Part shown: positions 1 to 11,133 of the stretch, piece after piece | Layout: each line of letters begins with the position of its first letter | How positions within the stretch are numbered: position 1 is the first letter of the stretch | Origin: Pratylenchus scribneri | Taxonomy: Eukaryota; Nematoda; Chromadorea; Rhabditida; Pratylenchidae | Direction of reading: 5' to 3' | Assembly (NCBI GenBank): GCA_030063045.1 | Contig: JAQSEB010000019.1 | Location: 3,078,967-3,142,966 of the forward strand | Length of the DNA: 64,000 nt | Made by a program: the position numbers and the translations under genes | The notes under the pieces: model-generated | What the model saw: the letters and a program-made list of their open reading frames with translations, nothing else | The model's database searches: none | Told to the model about the DNA's origin: nothing

Positions 1-322
1 AATAATATTATTCTTAATTTCGTTCCTCTAAACATTATATGTTTTTTACCATGAATTTTGTGTTTTTATTTCTCCAAACATTTTGTGTTTTGTTTCTCCA
101 AACATTTGTTTGTTTATTTTTCTCTAGACATTTTGTAACAATTCTGCACTGCTTCTGTTAGTTTGTGTTTGTCTGCTGGTTTTAACTAAATTTATCTATA
201 CATATTTATCTATTTATTTCAATTTGAAATTTTATCATTTCTGGGACTCGCCCGCATTTTGTACCATTGTGGACATGACCTAGCACCGTTTTTCTCATTA
301 ATTAATTTATATTTTTTAATAG
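1..322. other. gene-free AT-rich left edge
   Basis: No supported gene. From about 55 to 135 there is a short imperfect repeat of a TTTCTCCAAACATTTTGTG-like unit. A TTTTTTAATAG acceptor-like sequence ends at 322, so the next gene may have an exon further left that I cannot identify. Confidence 0.4.
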
Positions 323-324
323 GA

Positions 325-1256
325 ATGGAACCATTAATGCATTCGGTATCAAAAAAATATGGGCAATCATTATTGATGAAGCAAAATGGTGAAAATGGCA
401 TCATTATGGTTCCCCCATTTCACCCTAAATTTAAAATGGACGAAATGAAAAATTGGGTTTTGGAGGCCAAATTCGAGAAAGTGATGGAAAATATCGGAAC
501 TAAATTATCGCAAAATATTCAAAAAGAATTGAAAAATCTTGGAAAAAATTTGGCAAAATCAACGGAAATGCAAGAGTTGAGAGTACCGGAAACGAAGGAA
601 TTAATTTCAATAAACTATATTTTGCCAAAAGAAATTGTGAATATTTTGAAAATTATTGAAAAGGAAAAGGGGAAAATGAAGCTAGAAAAATTGGTGCAAA
701 GAATTTTAGCAAAATGGACATTAGCCCTTTGGGGGTATTATTATGAAAAATTGCCGGTAAACTCGAAGCCAGAATTGCATTTAAATATAAACGAAAATGG
801 AGATGCATTTTATGGACAAAATAAATTTAGTCTAAATTTGGATAAATCCAGTGGCATTTATGATTTACAGATTCGAATGGCGCACAAAGTTTCGGAAAAA
901 TTGGAAAATAAATTTATTAAAGTAAATGCGGTGGCATTTGTGTTGGGCGATGGATGCATTGGCCACTCCACATCCTTTTACGGGAAGTGGAGTGAGTACT
1001 GGTGAGTGAGAATATTTATAATATTATTAAAATAAATATATTTATGTTTTAAGGGAGAATGGGAGTGGAATTTGTGGCAGAAAAACTGAAATTGTATAAT
1101 TTGGGCAAAATTCAGGGGATTGAAAATTTAATGAATGAAGTGAATGGAAAATTGAATTTGGTGAAGGAAACTGTTGTGGAATGGGCCAGTGAATTTATTG
1201 AAATTAAAAATCCAAAAGAGAGAAGAAACATTCCTAATAAGAGAAGCAGATTGTAA
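325..1256 (+). CDS. hypothetical Lys/Glu-rich protein, two exons
   Basis: I do not recognise the family. Exons are 325..991 and 1054..1256, giving 289 residues. The donor is a perfect GTGAGT at 992 and the acceptor is TTTTAAG at 1053; this joins the two long frames in phase, whereas the next GT at 1002 leads quickly to a stop. The protein is rich in Lys, Glu and Asn with long amphipathic stretches (residues ~30-130) and a more hydrophobic, Gly-containing segment around FVLGDGCIGH near the end of exon 1. No signal peptide is evident. The start is uncertain: an in-frame ATG exists at 259, but TTTTTTAATAG just before 323 looks like an acceptor, so ATG 325 may be internal to an exon with missing upstream sequence. 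Codon choice and the splice fit support a real gene. Confidence 0.5.
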
Positions 1257-1956
1257 TTGACAAAATAACCAAAAAAATGAGATGAATTGACTGATTGATA
1301 AAAAGATGGCACCAATTTTTCTAATATTTTATCCTATCTATGTAGTTAGTAATTTTTATAAATCTTTTTTTCGGTGAAAAACAATAATATCCAATTTTAA
1401 TAATGAAAAATGATAAGTGGGATTTATGAATTAAATTGTGCAGAGGCAAACAAGTTTATTTTAATCCATTCCTTACAATGGTTAATTGTATTTCGAGACT
1501 CAATTCTTTTCTGTCATTTCATTTTTCTCTTTTTTTTGCTTTCACGTTCGTGTTCTTATTCGAGAATAAAATTTATTTCAGAAGTCAATATTTCTTCTAG
1601 AGATAATTTCAACAAGTATATCATTCACTAAAGATGCATCCATTTTTCTCTTCTTTTCCATTGTTGATTCATGCCATTTTAAATGGATGTTAAGAAATTC
1701 CAATTCTCGACAATTCACTAGAATTTTTTCATGGAATTGTTTTTATTTTATTTTATATGCCATGGATGGTGAATAATTGGAAAAATTCCTTTTATTTTTC
1801 GACATTTTATCAGAAATTCATTTTTTAAAATGAGTTCACTTAAAATTTTTTATTGCCCTTTTCTGTATTTAAAATTCAGCAATTCAACCCAAATTTTTCA
1901 TTTATTTCCATTTTATTACTTAACAATTTTTTTATAATTCTTTAAAATCCAGAAAA
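1257..1956. other. intergenic, AT-rich
   Basis: I see no gene here. The 73-codon frame at 1410 is hydrophobic, low in complexity and has no splice partners. The right part must hold the promoter of the EF-hand gene; it lacks a motif I can name. Confidence 0.4.
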
Positions 1957-2705
1957 ATGCTTTCCTCTCCAATGTCGCCTTTAATTTGTCTTCTATCCAT
2001 CTTTCTTGGCCAAATGCCATCCATGATTTCTGCTCAACTGACTGCTGGTGATGGTGATCCTCTTTTGCTTTAAATTTATTATTTTTTTTTTATTTTAGAT
2101 GCTTCTTCTCCTTCCTCTTCTGCCAATTCTTCGCAACAATTCGAGAAGGATTTGTTTGAAGCTGCTGGACTCAATTTCACTCGCTTTAATAACGAAACGA
2201 ATGAATATTTTGACAAAATGGTTGAAATGCTGTGCAATAATGTGACGATGACTGAGGAAGAGCAAAATGAATTAGCGGATCGAATCTTCGACATGGCCGA
2301 TGAGAATGGAGTAAACTCGAAATTTACAAAATTCATTCTTAAATTTTTTCCTTTTTTTTCCTACAGGATGGTCAGCTGACTCCCGAAGAAATTTCGGAAG
2401 CTGTAATCTATTTGGGTGTTCGCTTCCTCAAATTTTTCATCAATCAACAAAACATGACTGAAAGTGAAAGAGCACTGATCTTGGAACGAATGAAGGTTTT
2501 GGCACCACAGATGAGAAATGATGCGAAACAAGGTGCGATCAAAGATATCGAAACTTGGGACATGGATGGTGATGGAAAATTGAACAAAATGGAGGCCGAA
2601 GAGATCATCAAAGTCGACAATTCCTTCTCATACGGAAAGTCCAAACGTACTGTGGATATGAAAATGGCAATAGAAAATGTAATGAATGGAAATGAATGGA
2701 AATGA
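1957..2705 (+). CDS. secreted two-EF-hand calcium-binding protein (copy 1)
   Basis: Probable secreted Ca2+-binding protein. Exons are 1957..2047, 2099..2310 and 2367..2705 (213 residues). The N-terminus has a hydrophobic signal peptide (SPLICLLSIFLGQMPSMISA, then cleavage). Two canonical EF-hand loops are visible. The first, DENGDGQLTPEE, is split exactly by intron 2 (GTAAAC...CTACAG). The second, DMDGDGKLNKME, lies in exon 3. Both have Asp/Asn at loop positions 1, 3 and 5, Gly at 6, a hydrophobic residue at 8 and Glu at 12, so both should bind Ca2+. A second donor at 2054 would give the same phase for intron 1. A clear paralogue with the same three-exon structure lies inverted at 14065..14816. 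In a plant parasite such a protein could be a gland or cuticle product; this is inference. Confidence 0.85.
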
Positions 2706-3088
2706 TGCCTTTTTTTGAAGAAGGAAGAAAAATGTGAACAAAATAATTAAATAAATGAATTTAATCAATTGGAAATTCATAAAATTTCATAAATTTCGGA
2801 ATAAATGAATTAATTGCATTTTTTGTTAATTTTGAATCATAAATTCATAGATTGAAAATATTGTGCAATATTTTATTGTCAAAAGAGTAAAATAATAAAC
2901 AATAATTTTTAATTAATTTGTAAAATTTATTTCCTATCCCATTAATTGATCAATCAATCGATCCAATCAATCATATGACTCGCCTGTTTACTTGGGAAAC
3001 TTCAAATATTTAAACCATAAAACTGGTCTTTTTTCTGAACATATTTTTACCCAATTTTATTCCATTTTTAATTCTAATCATATTAAAT
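2706..3088. other. intergenic, AT-rich
   Basis: No gene seen. It contains ATTGATCAATCAATCGATCCAATCAATC-type short direct repeats around 2944-2972. Confidence 0.4.
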
Positions 3089-5929
3089 ATGCCTAATTTT
3101 GTGAGTTTATTTAATATAATTTATTTTATATTTTATTAATTTTTTTAAATATTTAGTTCAGGGTTGCCAGAATGTCCCCCCACGGGGGGCATTTGCCCCC
3201 TTTTTGAGATTTTGCCCCCTTTTGTGCCCCCCGAGCTGAATTGCCCCCCAAATGCCCCCTTTTTAAAATTTTGTCATTTTTTCCCTTTTTTATTATTTTT
3301 TGGTCTAATTTTTCGCTGCGCGGCCATTTTTTGGTCTAATTTTTCGCTGCGCGGCAAATTTTTGGTCTAATTTTTCGCTGCGCGTCAAATTTTTGGTCTA
3401 ATTTTTCGCTACGCGGCCATTATTGGCAAAAATTTTCGCATTTTTAACACTTTTTAAAACTGCCCCCCAAAATGCCCCCTTTTTTACCAAAAATGCCCCC
3501 CAAATGCCCCCTTTTTTTTCCAAAATGCCCCCCAAAGTAAAAATCCATCTGGCAACCCTGATTTAGTTCGACAAGTTGTTCCGCAGAAACAGTAAATTTT
3601 AATTTTTTAAAAAATTTTATTTAATAAATTAATGAAGTAATCCTATATATAATTTTCTGTTGGTTTGTCCCCAAAAAATATTGTTTAAATTATCTTTGGC
3701 GTTATGTATTTTTAAAGGCAAATGTAAAGAAAAGGGGTCCCAAATTAAAAATTGTTTTATTATTTCGGGATGCAACTTTCTAAGGGTAATTTGGGGCGCT
3801 GATCACGAATTTGACATTAGATTTTTGATTAGACATCATCTAATCTATGATTTTTACAAATAATTTACAATATTAAAAATAAGCAAATTGCACTAATATT
3901 ATTTGTGGATAAAAGTTAAATTAAGCATTTTACAGATAAATTAGCATTCAAGCATAGCAATAAAGCATCTTATCAATTAACTTTTCTTAATTTTTTAAAA
4001 TGATTTATTTATGCAAAAAGGAAAAAATATTGATGCATCCTGTTTTTTCGGGGAGGGGCGACAAGACCTATAATATATAATAGGATGATTAAGATGATGA
4101 AGATGATGAAAAAAATGATGAGGATGAAGAAGATGGTGAAGATGGGGATAATGATGAAGATGACGATGATGAAGATGACGATGATGAAGATGACGATGAT
4201 GAAGATGACGATGATGATGATGATGAAGTCGAGAATGAGAGGATGATGAAGATGGGGTTGAGAGGAAGATGAAGATGATGAGAAGATAAGGATAATGACG
4301 ATGATGAAGAAGATGATGAAGATGAGAAAATAATGAGGATGAAGATAATAATAATGATGAAAATGATAATGAATATGAACAAGATGATGAAGATGAGGAT
4401 AATGATGATGATGAAGTCGAGAATGAGAGGATGATGAAGATGAGGTTGAGAGGAAGATGAAGATGATGAGAAGATAAGGATAATGACGATGATGAAGAAG
4501 ATGAGGATAATGATGATGATGAAGTCGAGAATGAGAGGATGATGAAGATGAGGTTGAGAGGAAGATGAAGAAGATGATGAAGATGAGGATAATGATGATG
4601 ATGAAGAAGATGATGAAGATGAGGTTGAGAGGAAGATGAAGATGATGAGAAGATAAGGATAATGATGATGATGAAGAAGATAAGGATAATGATGATGATG
4701 AAGACGAGAATGAGAGGGTGATGAAGATGAGGTTGAGAGGAAGATGAAGAAGATGATGAACATGAGGATAATGATGATGATGAAGAAGATGATGAAGATG
4801 AGGTTGAGAGGAAGATGAAGAAGATGATGAAGATGACGATAGTGATGATGATGAAGAAGATGATGATGATGAGGATAATGATGATGATGCAGTCGAGAAT
4901 GAGAGGATGATGAAGATGAGGTTGAGAGGAAGATGAAGAAGATGATGAAGATGAGGATAATGATGATGATGAAGAAGATGATGAAGATGAGGATAATGAT
5001 GATGATGAAGTCGAGAATGAGAGGATGATGAAGATGAGGTTGAGAGGAAGATGAAGATGATGAGAAGATAAGGATAATGATGATGATGAAGAAGATAAGG
5101 ATAATGATGATGATGAAGACGAGAATGAGAGGGTGATGAAGATGAGAGGATGATTAAGATGAAGATGATGACAATAATGATGATGAGGATGATGATGAAG
5201 ATGAAGAAGAGGATGATGAAGAAGTAGAATGAGGATGATGAAGATGATGATGAGGATGAAGATGATGAAAATGAGATGATGATGAAAGATAATGAAGATG
5301 ATAATAATGATGAAGATGATGATGAAGATGAACAAGATGTTGAAGATGAGGATAGTGATGATACGAAGAAGACCATCATCATCTTCTTATTCATCCTATT
5401 ATAAATTATAGGTCTTGCCCCCCTGCTGCTGATAATCTTCTTGCCCCCCCTCCGCCCCCCAAGGAAAGTAACAAAATCAGAATTTAAAAATAAGAAAAAT
5501 CGGAATTAAAATTCAGAATAAGAATAAAATCAGAATTAAAAATCAGAATTAAAATAAAACTTTTTGCATATTTAGCATGATTGTTTTTGATTATTTTGCC
5601 TAGCTCAGGGGTTCGCCCGTAGGGCGAACTCCTGAGCTAGTTTTATTAATTTTTGACTATTTATTTTGAAGATACTGGCCCATCGAATGCCGCAAATAAA
5701 GCTGTGAAGAAAACGGAAAAAGCTGGTATTAAAAATTATTGAAGAGAATAAAATAAAAATTTTTTAAGTTCACAGTGGCGCACATGAAGTTAGCAAGGCC
5801 ACTCAAAGTGGCATAAAACAAATCAACAAAACGGCCAAAAACATTGGTTTTAAATTACTTCATTTATTTAAATGAATTATTTTTTGTAAAGAAAAGGAGA
5901 CAAAGAAGGCATTCAAAGGAAAGAAATGA
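3089..5929 (+). CDS. small basic amphipathic protein, five exons, TE-laden introns
   Basis: No family recognised. Exons 3089..3100, 3567..3591, 5672..5725, 5769..5846 and 5892..5929 join in phase through four GT-AG introns to give 68 residues. It starts MPNFFDKLFRRN, continues with Ala/Lys/Asn/Thr-rich helical sequence (for example SNAANKAVKKTEKAV) and ends KKAFKGKK. There is no signal peptide and no cysteine; it looks like a short amphipathic, LEA-like helix. Introns 3 and 4 are 43 and 45 nt, normal here. Introns 1 (466 nt) and 2 (2080 nt) are inflated by a hAT-like MITE and by an inverted-repeat element filled with a GAT/GAA satellite. The consistent phase over five tiny exons is the main support; expression evidence is needed for exon 1. 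Confidence 0.5.
3151..3568. mobile_element. hAT-like MITE with 8-bp target duplication
   Basis: The element spans 3159..3560. It begins CAGGGTTGCCAGA and ends TCTGGCAACCCTG, a perfect 13-bp terminal inverted repeat. It is flanked on both sides by ATTTAGTT (3151..3158 and 3561..3568), an 8-bp target-site duplication. A CAGGG terminus plus an 8-bp duplication is typical of hAT transposons. No transposase is present. The interior is unusually C/G-rich, with many TGCCCCCC-type runs and a tandem ~31-bp repeat. It lies in intron 1 of the small five-exon gene, directly at the 3' splice site. Confidence 0.85.
3297..3420. repeat. tandem ~31-bp repeat inside the MITE
   Basis: About four copies of a unit containing TTTTTGGTCTAATTTTTCGC followed by TGCGCGGC. 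The copies differ by a few bases. A diverged tandem array with the same GGGCTAAATTTTTCGCTG-type core occurs at 35673..35792. Confidence 0.8.
4051..5423. mobile_element. inverted-repeat element carrying a GAT/GAA satellite
   Basis: The left end (4051..4087) contains CAAGACCTATAATATATAAT then AGGATGA. The right end (5391..5423) contains the inverse, TCATCCTATTATAAATTATA then GGTCTTGCCCCCC. The two ends match over about 30 bp with one or two differences. Everything between is a trinucleotide-type satellite. This looks like a non-autonomous inverted-repeat element whose core expanded, or a satellite captured between two element ends. I see no clean target duplication. It sits in intron 2 of the small five-exon gene. 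Confidence 0.65.
4082..5386. repeat. GAT/GAA trinucleotide satellite with higher-order units
   Basis: About 1.3 kb of imperfect GATGAA/GATGAT repeats. There is longer-range order: a block containing GAGGTTGAGAGGAAGATGAA, AGATAAGGATAATGATGATG and GAAGTCGAGAATGAGAGGAT recurs many times with changing spacing. The minus strand is open in several frames for hundreds of codons (Ser/His/Leu/Ile runs), but that is only a by-product of the repeat. Confidence 0.95.
5600..5640. repeat. 19-bp near-perfect hairpin
   Basis: The two arms, 5600..5618 and 5622..5640, pair over 19 bp with one mismatch that would be a G-U pair in RNA, around a 3-nt GTA loop. The stem is CTAGCTCAGGGGTTCGCCC. It is far more GC-rich than its surroundings and lies in intron 2 of the small five-exon gene. 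Confidence 0.85.
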
Positions 5930-6523
5930 GATTAAATTTGTCATAAATGGAAATAATCTATTGAATGATCGTTTACAATACTATTCGAAATAATATTTAA
6001 TTTTTTATTAAATAAATTTGTTTGAAACGAAATAACTGTTAATTTAATTAAAATTTTATTCTTTTAAAAATTAAATTATTTATTAAATATTCTTATTGTG
6101 ATTTTATGATTTTAATGTCCAAAAAATAAATCTTATTGTATATTTTTATGCATCGATCCTCATAATTTACTTTCTCAGTTTGGTGGATCGGCAATTATTC
6201 ATCCATAAATTAAGCAATAAACAACCATCTTCTTTAACTGGTTTTTAACTGGTGGAATAGTTTGGATGCAACTTTTTTTATTGTTGGAGGATAAATCAAG
6301 AATAAGCGGGATAAATGATTGAATGAAAAGGGAAATCTATCATCAATTTTGGAGCTTCTTCTTTTATCATTATCAGCAGCAGAACAACATTTTATTTATT
6401 TTTATTGGAATAATCCATTTAAATTGGAAATATCCTTAAATAATAATTTTGCTTGCGTCGTTAATTTCTGCACTAAATGTCATATTTTTTACCAAAAATT
6501 ATAATTTTCAGCTCTAATACAAA
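5930..6523. other. intergenic, AT-rich
   Basis: No gene seen. The 61-codon frame at 6319 has no splice support and unremarkable composition. Confidence 0.4.
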
Positions 6524-7825
6524 ATGATTATTTTCATTTCTTTAATTTTGCTCTCATTATTTTCGCCAAATTGTCAGGGCAAAGTGATTTTACCAGGCAT
6601 TTTTTAATAATATTTTTTTTTAATTTTGCCATATTTTCACATCCAAGGGAATTGTGATTGCCTGGATTGGCACGGGGCATGCCGTCGTCAAGGCCAAACT
6701 TGGACCGATGATGGCACTTGGATGTACAGATGCGCCGGTTCTGATGGGTAAAATAATATTTAAAAAGTATTTTTGATAATCTTTTTTAGTGCCGATGCCA
6801 CTTTTGTCGGTTGTCAATTGCCGGGCACCAGCAAATTTGGTCAGGCAAAACAATTACCGATTGGACGCAATGAAACCATCGATGGATTTTGGGCAAATTG
6901 TGAGGCAAATGAAATTCGTCAAAAGCTGGAATTGGGTATATTCTAAAAATTTTGCTAAATTTATTTTTTGTAGAGCCCGGTTGCAATGTGAATGGAACGC
7001 AAAAACATGTAGGCGATCAATTTCGACAGGGCATTTTCCAATGGCTTTGTTTGGAGACAGGACGATGGGTGACAGGCAATTCAATTTAAAAAATTAAAAA
7101 TATTAGGAAAAAAAATTTGTAGCAAATTAGAATACAGAGTGGTCGCTGTAGATTGAAAATAGAAAAGAAAATTTGAATTAAATTAATCATTCTTTTAGGC
7201 CATTTTCAATTAATTTGAAAATAATGATAATTGAACTCATTAATTTCATTTTACTTACAAATGCATAGGATAAAAATAATTGTGATAAAAAAAATTATAT
7301 ATGAATTAAATAAAATTTTCTCCAGTTCACAATGGCAAAAATAAATAAGATTTTTGATTAAAAAAATTTAATAATTTATCTAAATAATAAGGTTGCTATT
7401 TCCAAAATGAGACTGGTCAATCAAATTTGCTCAAAATTGGTGAAACTGGCTACAATGGTTTGATCCGGCACACATGCGATCGATACAAAGACAATCCGGG
7501 AATTGTCCAATATCATGCCGAGGTAAATTCCCAAATTAAATTGAAAATTATAAAACATTTTTGAGATTCGCAATGATATTCCCTACAAAAATCCAACAAA
7601 CAAAGGAAGCAGCAAAAATTATCCCGATTTCATTGATAATCGCCTAAAAAATGTGCCAATTGAATGGACCCATCAGAATATGGCATTTTTCATCGCAGAA
7701 GAGGCGGCTGGCAATAATTTAAAGGTGGCAATAAAAATAAAATTTTATTTTAAAATTTTTAGGTCCGTTATTTGCCTCAAAGTCGGAACATAAATTCGCC
7801 TGTGCCAAAAGTGAACGCAAATTGA
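6524..7825 (+). CDS. MIG-18-like secreted protein with FN1-like repeats
   Basis: Exons 6524..6578, 6648..6747, 6790..6935, 6974..7075, 7392..7522, 7566..7724 and 7763..7825 give 251 residues. A signal peptide (MIIFISLILLSLFSPNCQG) is followed by two Cys/Trp-rich repeats. The first contains CDCLDWHGACRRQGQTW, then TDDGTWMYRCAG. The second contains GCNVNGTQKHVGDQF, then FQWLCLETGRWVTGCY. The pattern C-x-G-x-W...W-x-x-C...GC matches the fibronectin-type-I-like domain of C. elegans MIG-18, a secreted factor in gonadal cell migration that works with ADAMTS proteases in basement membranes; this is from family knowledge. The C-terminal third is polar and unrecognised. Introns 1 and 4 must use GC donors (GCAAAG at 6579, GCAATT at 7076) to keep these cysteine motifs in frame. 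A GT at 6584 would put exon 2 in another frame and lose them. Confidence 0.75.
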
Positions 7826-8746
7826 TGATGCCTTTATCAAAATAATAATTAATTATTACATATTGAGCATGAATTAGAATTGGAATTTCATTTAAATTAT
7901 TTGAAAAATTAATCAATCAATAATTTTTTATTTGATAAAGATTGAAGTCGCGGAATTTGCTATTTTTTTTATTGTTATAAATTGATAACAAAGGAAAATA
8001 ATCTATTACTTAACACAAAAAAACCATATACATGTTTCAATGATTGAGTCAAACATTAAAAAATGATCTTTCTAATTGTCAATTCCAGCAGAATGAATTG
8101 GTACACTTTTTTGGCTTTTAAATCGTAAAATATAATACTTTTGTTTATTCAATAATTTTACTCAATTTTTTCACATTCTTTATTTGTACAGCTTTTGCCT
8201 CAAAATCAATTCTTCTTTTTATTTTTAATTCTATTTTTCTATTTAATATCAATTTTGGTTTTTGTATAATTAAAAATGGCGTTGATTTTTTATGATTCAT
8301 TCTTATTTAAATCCCTTTTTTTGAATGGGACAGCAATATTATGAGGAAAAATGCATCATATTTTTCCATTTAAAATTGATTTTATTTTATTCCCAAAATT
8401 TTACTTTTATTCAAAAAGAACAAAAAATAGTAAAAATTGGCCACTTTTGCGTTATCATTTTCACCCAATTTGCACACATTTTCGATATTTTTAGAACATT
8501 CCCCAATAATAATAATAAAATAATCCCCCCTTATTCTATTAAAATCAGCTCAAGCTCATTAAAATTTTCATTGTTGGAATGGGATAAAATAAAATCTGTG
8601 TTCTTTGCATTTTTTTTTAATTTTTCATACATGATTTAAAAATTCCGTGTTTTTATTATTCAGATTCAGATGTCATTTTTCAATGAGCTTTTCCCCTTAT
8701 ATTGATTTAATTCATAAAAACAAATTTTTATTATTTCAGCCTAAAA
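7826..8746. other. intergenic, AT-rich
   Basis: No supported gene. A 104-codon frame at 8325 is rich in Phe, Ile and Asn, as expected of random AT-rich DNA, and has no homology I recognise. Confidence 0.45.
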
Positions 8747-11133
8747 ATGTACAAAATAATTTTTGCCAATCATTTCCATTTCAATCTGCATTGGTTCATT
8801 TTATTGATTATTTTGCCATTTACTCAACTGCAGGTTGCAATTATTTGAATAAATTTAATTATAATTAATTTATTCAAACAGTCAAATGAAAATTCAACAA
8901 CCCAAATTCCGATAATCCTTGGATGGAATCAATTCTTCGGCTCAGGGAATGTAATAAAAACAATTGCGCCAATTGATCAAATCCGAAAATGCCGCAAAAA
9001 ATGCATTTATTCCGAAGATAGAAATGAGTAAAAAAATTCACATTATTGATTAATTTTCATTTTTTTTATTCATTTTTCAGTTCATTTCGTGCCTCTGCCA
9101 TTGTTTTCCATGGCAATCCATTTTCATCGCTGCCGCCGAATCGAAGTGAGCATCAACTTTATGTCTTTTTCTACTTGGAATCGCCGTATGTTTCCGGATC
9201 AGTGGGATTACCGTCGGCGGATTTTTTCAATCTTTCAATGACATATTTGGCCGAAGATGGAACAAATTTGCATGCGCCGTATGGAGCAGTACATCCGGTG
9301 GATTTTAGTAACCAAGAGGATTTGGAGGATATGTGGAGTGAGGAAGAGGTGAAAAATTAAATAATTAAATTAATTTTTTATTTAAAGATTCTCGAAAAAA
9401 TTGCCAAAAAGGACAAAGCAGTGTTGCAAATTGTTTCGAATTGTTCGCCAAATTCTGGCCGCCAATTTTACACAGCAGAATTGGAAAAACATATCGAAGT
9501 GACCAAATATGGAGGATGTTTTGGGCATGAAAGAAAATGCGATAATGAATGTTATTATCGGGAAATTGGTAGGTGCAAAATTTCACAAATTAAATAATTT
9601 TATAAATAAAATTTATAATATTTTATGTAAAATTATGCAGGAGAAAATAATATAAATTCATAAAAATATTTACAAAAAATAAATAGGATAACATGTTTAT
9701 TTTTTTAATACAGAAATTTTATGTAAAATGTAATGTATTTGCTTTACACCAACCATTTAAAATAAAAAAAATTATTATATAAAAAATTAATTTTAAATCT
9801 CATAAATTTTATTAGGAATAAAATTAATAAATTTCAAGTACAAGTAGAAAAGAAAAAATACCAATCATAAAGAATTCGAATCTTTTTATTGCACATATAA
9901 TATATAAATATAAAATAAATAATTTTTGACTTGATTTTTCAATTCTATTTTATAATTTTTAAAAATTAATTTAAAATGACCGAAAATTAAAATCATTATA
10001 TAAATTAATTTAATTTGCTCTTTTTCAGATCGTCATCATTTTTATTTGGCCTTTGAGAATGCGGTTTGCCGAAATTATGTCACCGAAAAATTCTGGCAAC
10101 CATTTCGGCATTTGACCGTCCCAATTGTGCTGAGCAGAAGAATATTGAGGAATTTGGCAATTCCACAGGATTCATTCATTGCTGCTGATGATTTCCAAAA
10201 TGTTGGGGAATTGGCAAAATATTTGATGGAATTACAAAGGGATAAAAAGAAATATTTGAGGTAGAGTTGATATTTTAATATTAAAATATTCATTTAATTT
10301 AGATTTAAAATGTAAGGCAATTTTTACCGCATTTTTATTTTTGTATCCCATAAATAATTTTTGAATCTAATAAAACAGAAATCGTTTTAGACCCTACAAA
10401 TTTTATACCAATTTGTAGATCTCATCTAAATGCGTCTTTTGACATTTTCATTTTTTAATTTTAATCGAAACTGAGCGAATTAAACCGTTTAAACCATATT
10501 TTCTTTTATGTTTATAAAATTTTAATTTTGGTCCTTTTATTTACCATCCGATGCAACTTGATTTCTTGATGAGTTCTACACATTGGTATAAGGTTGTTTG
10601 GGTCTAAAATCGGTTACTGATTTTTAAAAGAATTTAAATACTTTTGGTGTAAAAAAAATAAAAATTGTTAAAAAATTTCATTTCTAAAAAATATATTTTA
10701 AAATAATTTTAATTATTTTTATAATCTTCTCTTCTCCATATTTTTTAGCTATTTCAACTGGACAAAATCATATCGACGCCGAAGTGAAATAAATCCGCCA
10801 ACCCGAGCAATTTGTAAACTCTGCGAATTGGCCCATCAAAAATTGGCTCCAGGCAGCAAAATTATTCAAAATTTTAATGAATATTGGAAAGAGGGGGCCG
10901 AATGTCAAAATAATTTTTCACATAGCCTTATTCATCCACCAAATTCAATAATTTCAATAATTTCCCCCGAATCTCGCCATCCAAAATTTGTTCAATTTTA
11001 TGCTCAATTTTTCTTCTTTTTCTTCCTTTTCCTTTGGATTACTTTCATTGTCAAATTTCGCCGTATCATTTTCTATTTTCCATTCCGTTATTGGGAGAAT
11101 TTTCGAAAGAATTCGACTCCATTTAATCTTTAA
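8747..11133 (+). CDS. alpha-1,3-fucosyltransferase (GT10 family)
   Basis: Transfers fucose from GDP-fucose to glycan acceptors in the Golgi. Exons 8747..8833, 8882..9027, 9081..9348, 9388..9568, 10029..10260 and 10749..11133 give 432 residues with all phases matching. The GT10 donor-binding core is clear: HHFYLAFENAVCRNYVTEKFW, VPIVLSR, then DSFIAADDF and YLMELQRDKKKYL followed by YFNWTKSY. The upstream acceptor domain carries SVGLPSADFFNLSMTY. The N-terminus (MYKIIFANHFHFNLHWFILL onward) is a signal anchor or signal peptide. Unusually, the C-terminus has a strongly hydrophobic segment (FYAQFFFFFFLFLWITFIV) followed by basic residues; most family members are type II proteins without this. Introns 4 and 5 are long (460 and 488 nt), and intron 5 holds a MITE. 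Confidence 0.9.
10361..10640. mobile_element. intronic MITE, family A, copy 1
   Basis: Inverted-repeat element in the last intron of the fucosyltransferase gene. The left arm reads TCTAATAAAACAGAAATCG, then TTTTAGACC...CAATTTGTAGATCTCATC; the right arm carries the diverged inverse, including GGGTCTAAAATCGGTTACTG. It matches copies at 12786..13065 and 21806..22108. No coding capacity. The ends are approximate. Confidence 0.65.

Noticed and set aside
3995..5394. Minus-strand open frames of 446, 461 and 224 codons
   Set aside because: They are translations of the GAT/GAA satellite in different registers, giving only Ser/His/Leu/Ile runs; several frames are open at once.
8325..8639. 104-codon plus-strand frame
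   Set aside because: Phe/Ile/Asn-rich composition typical of random AT-rich DNA, with no splice partners or motif.
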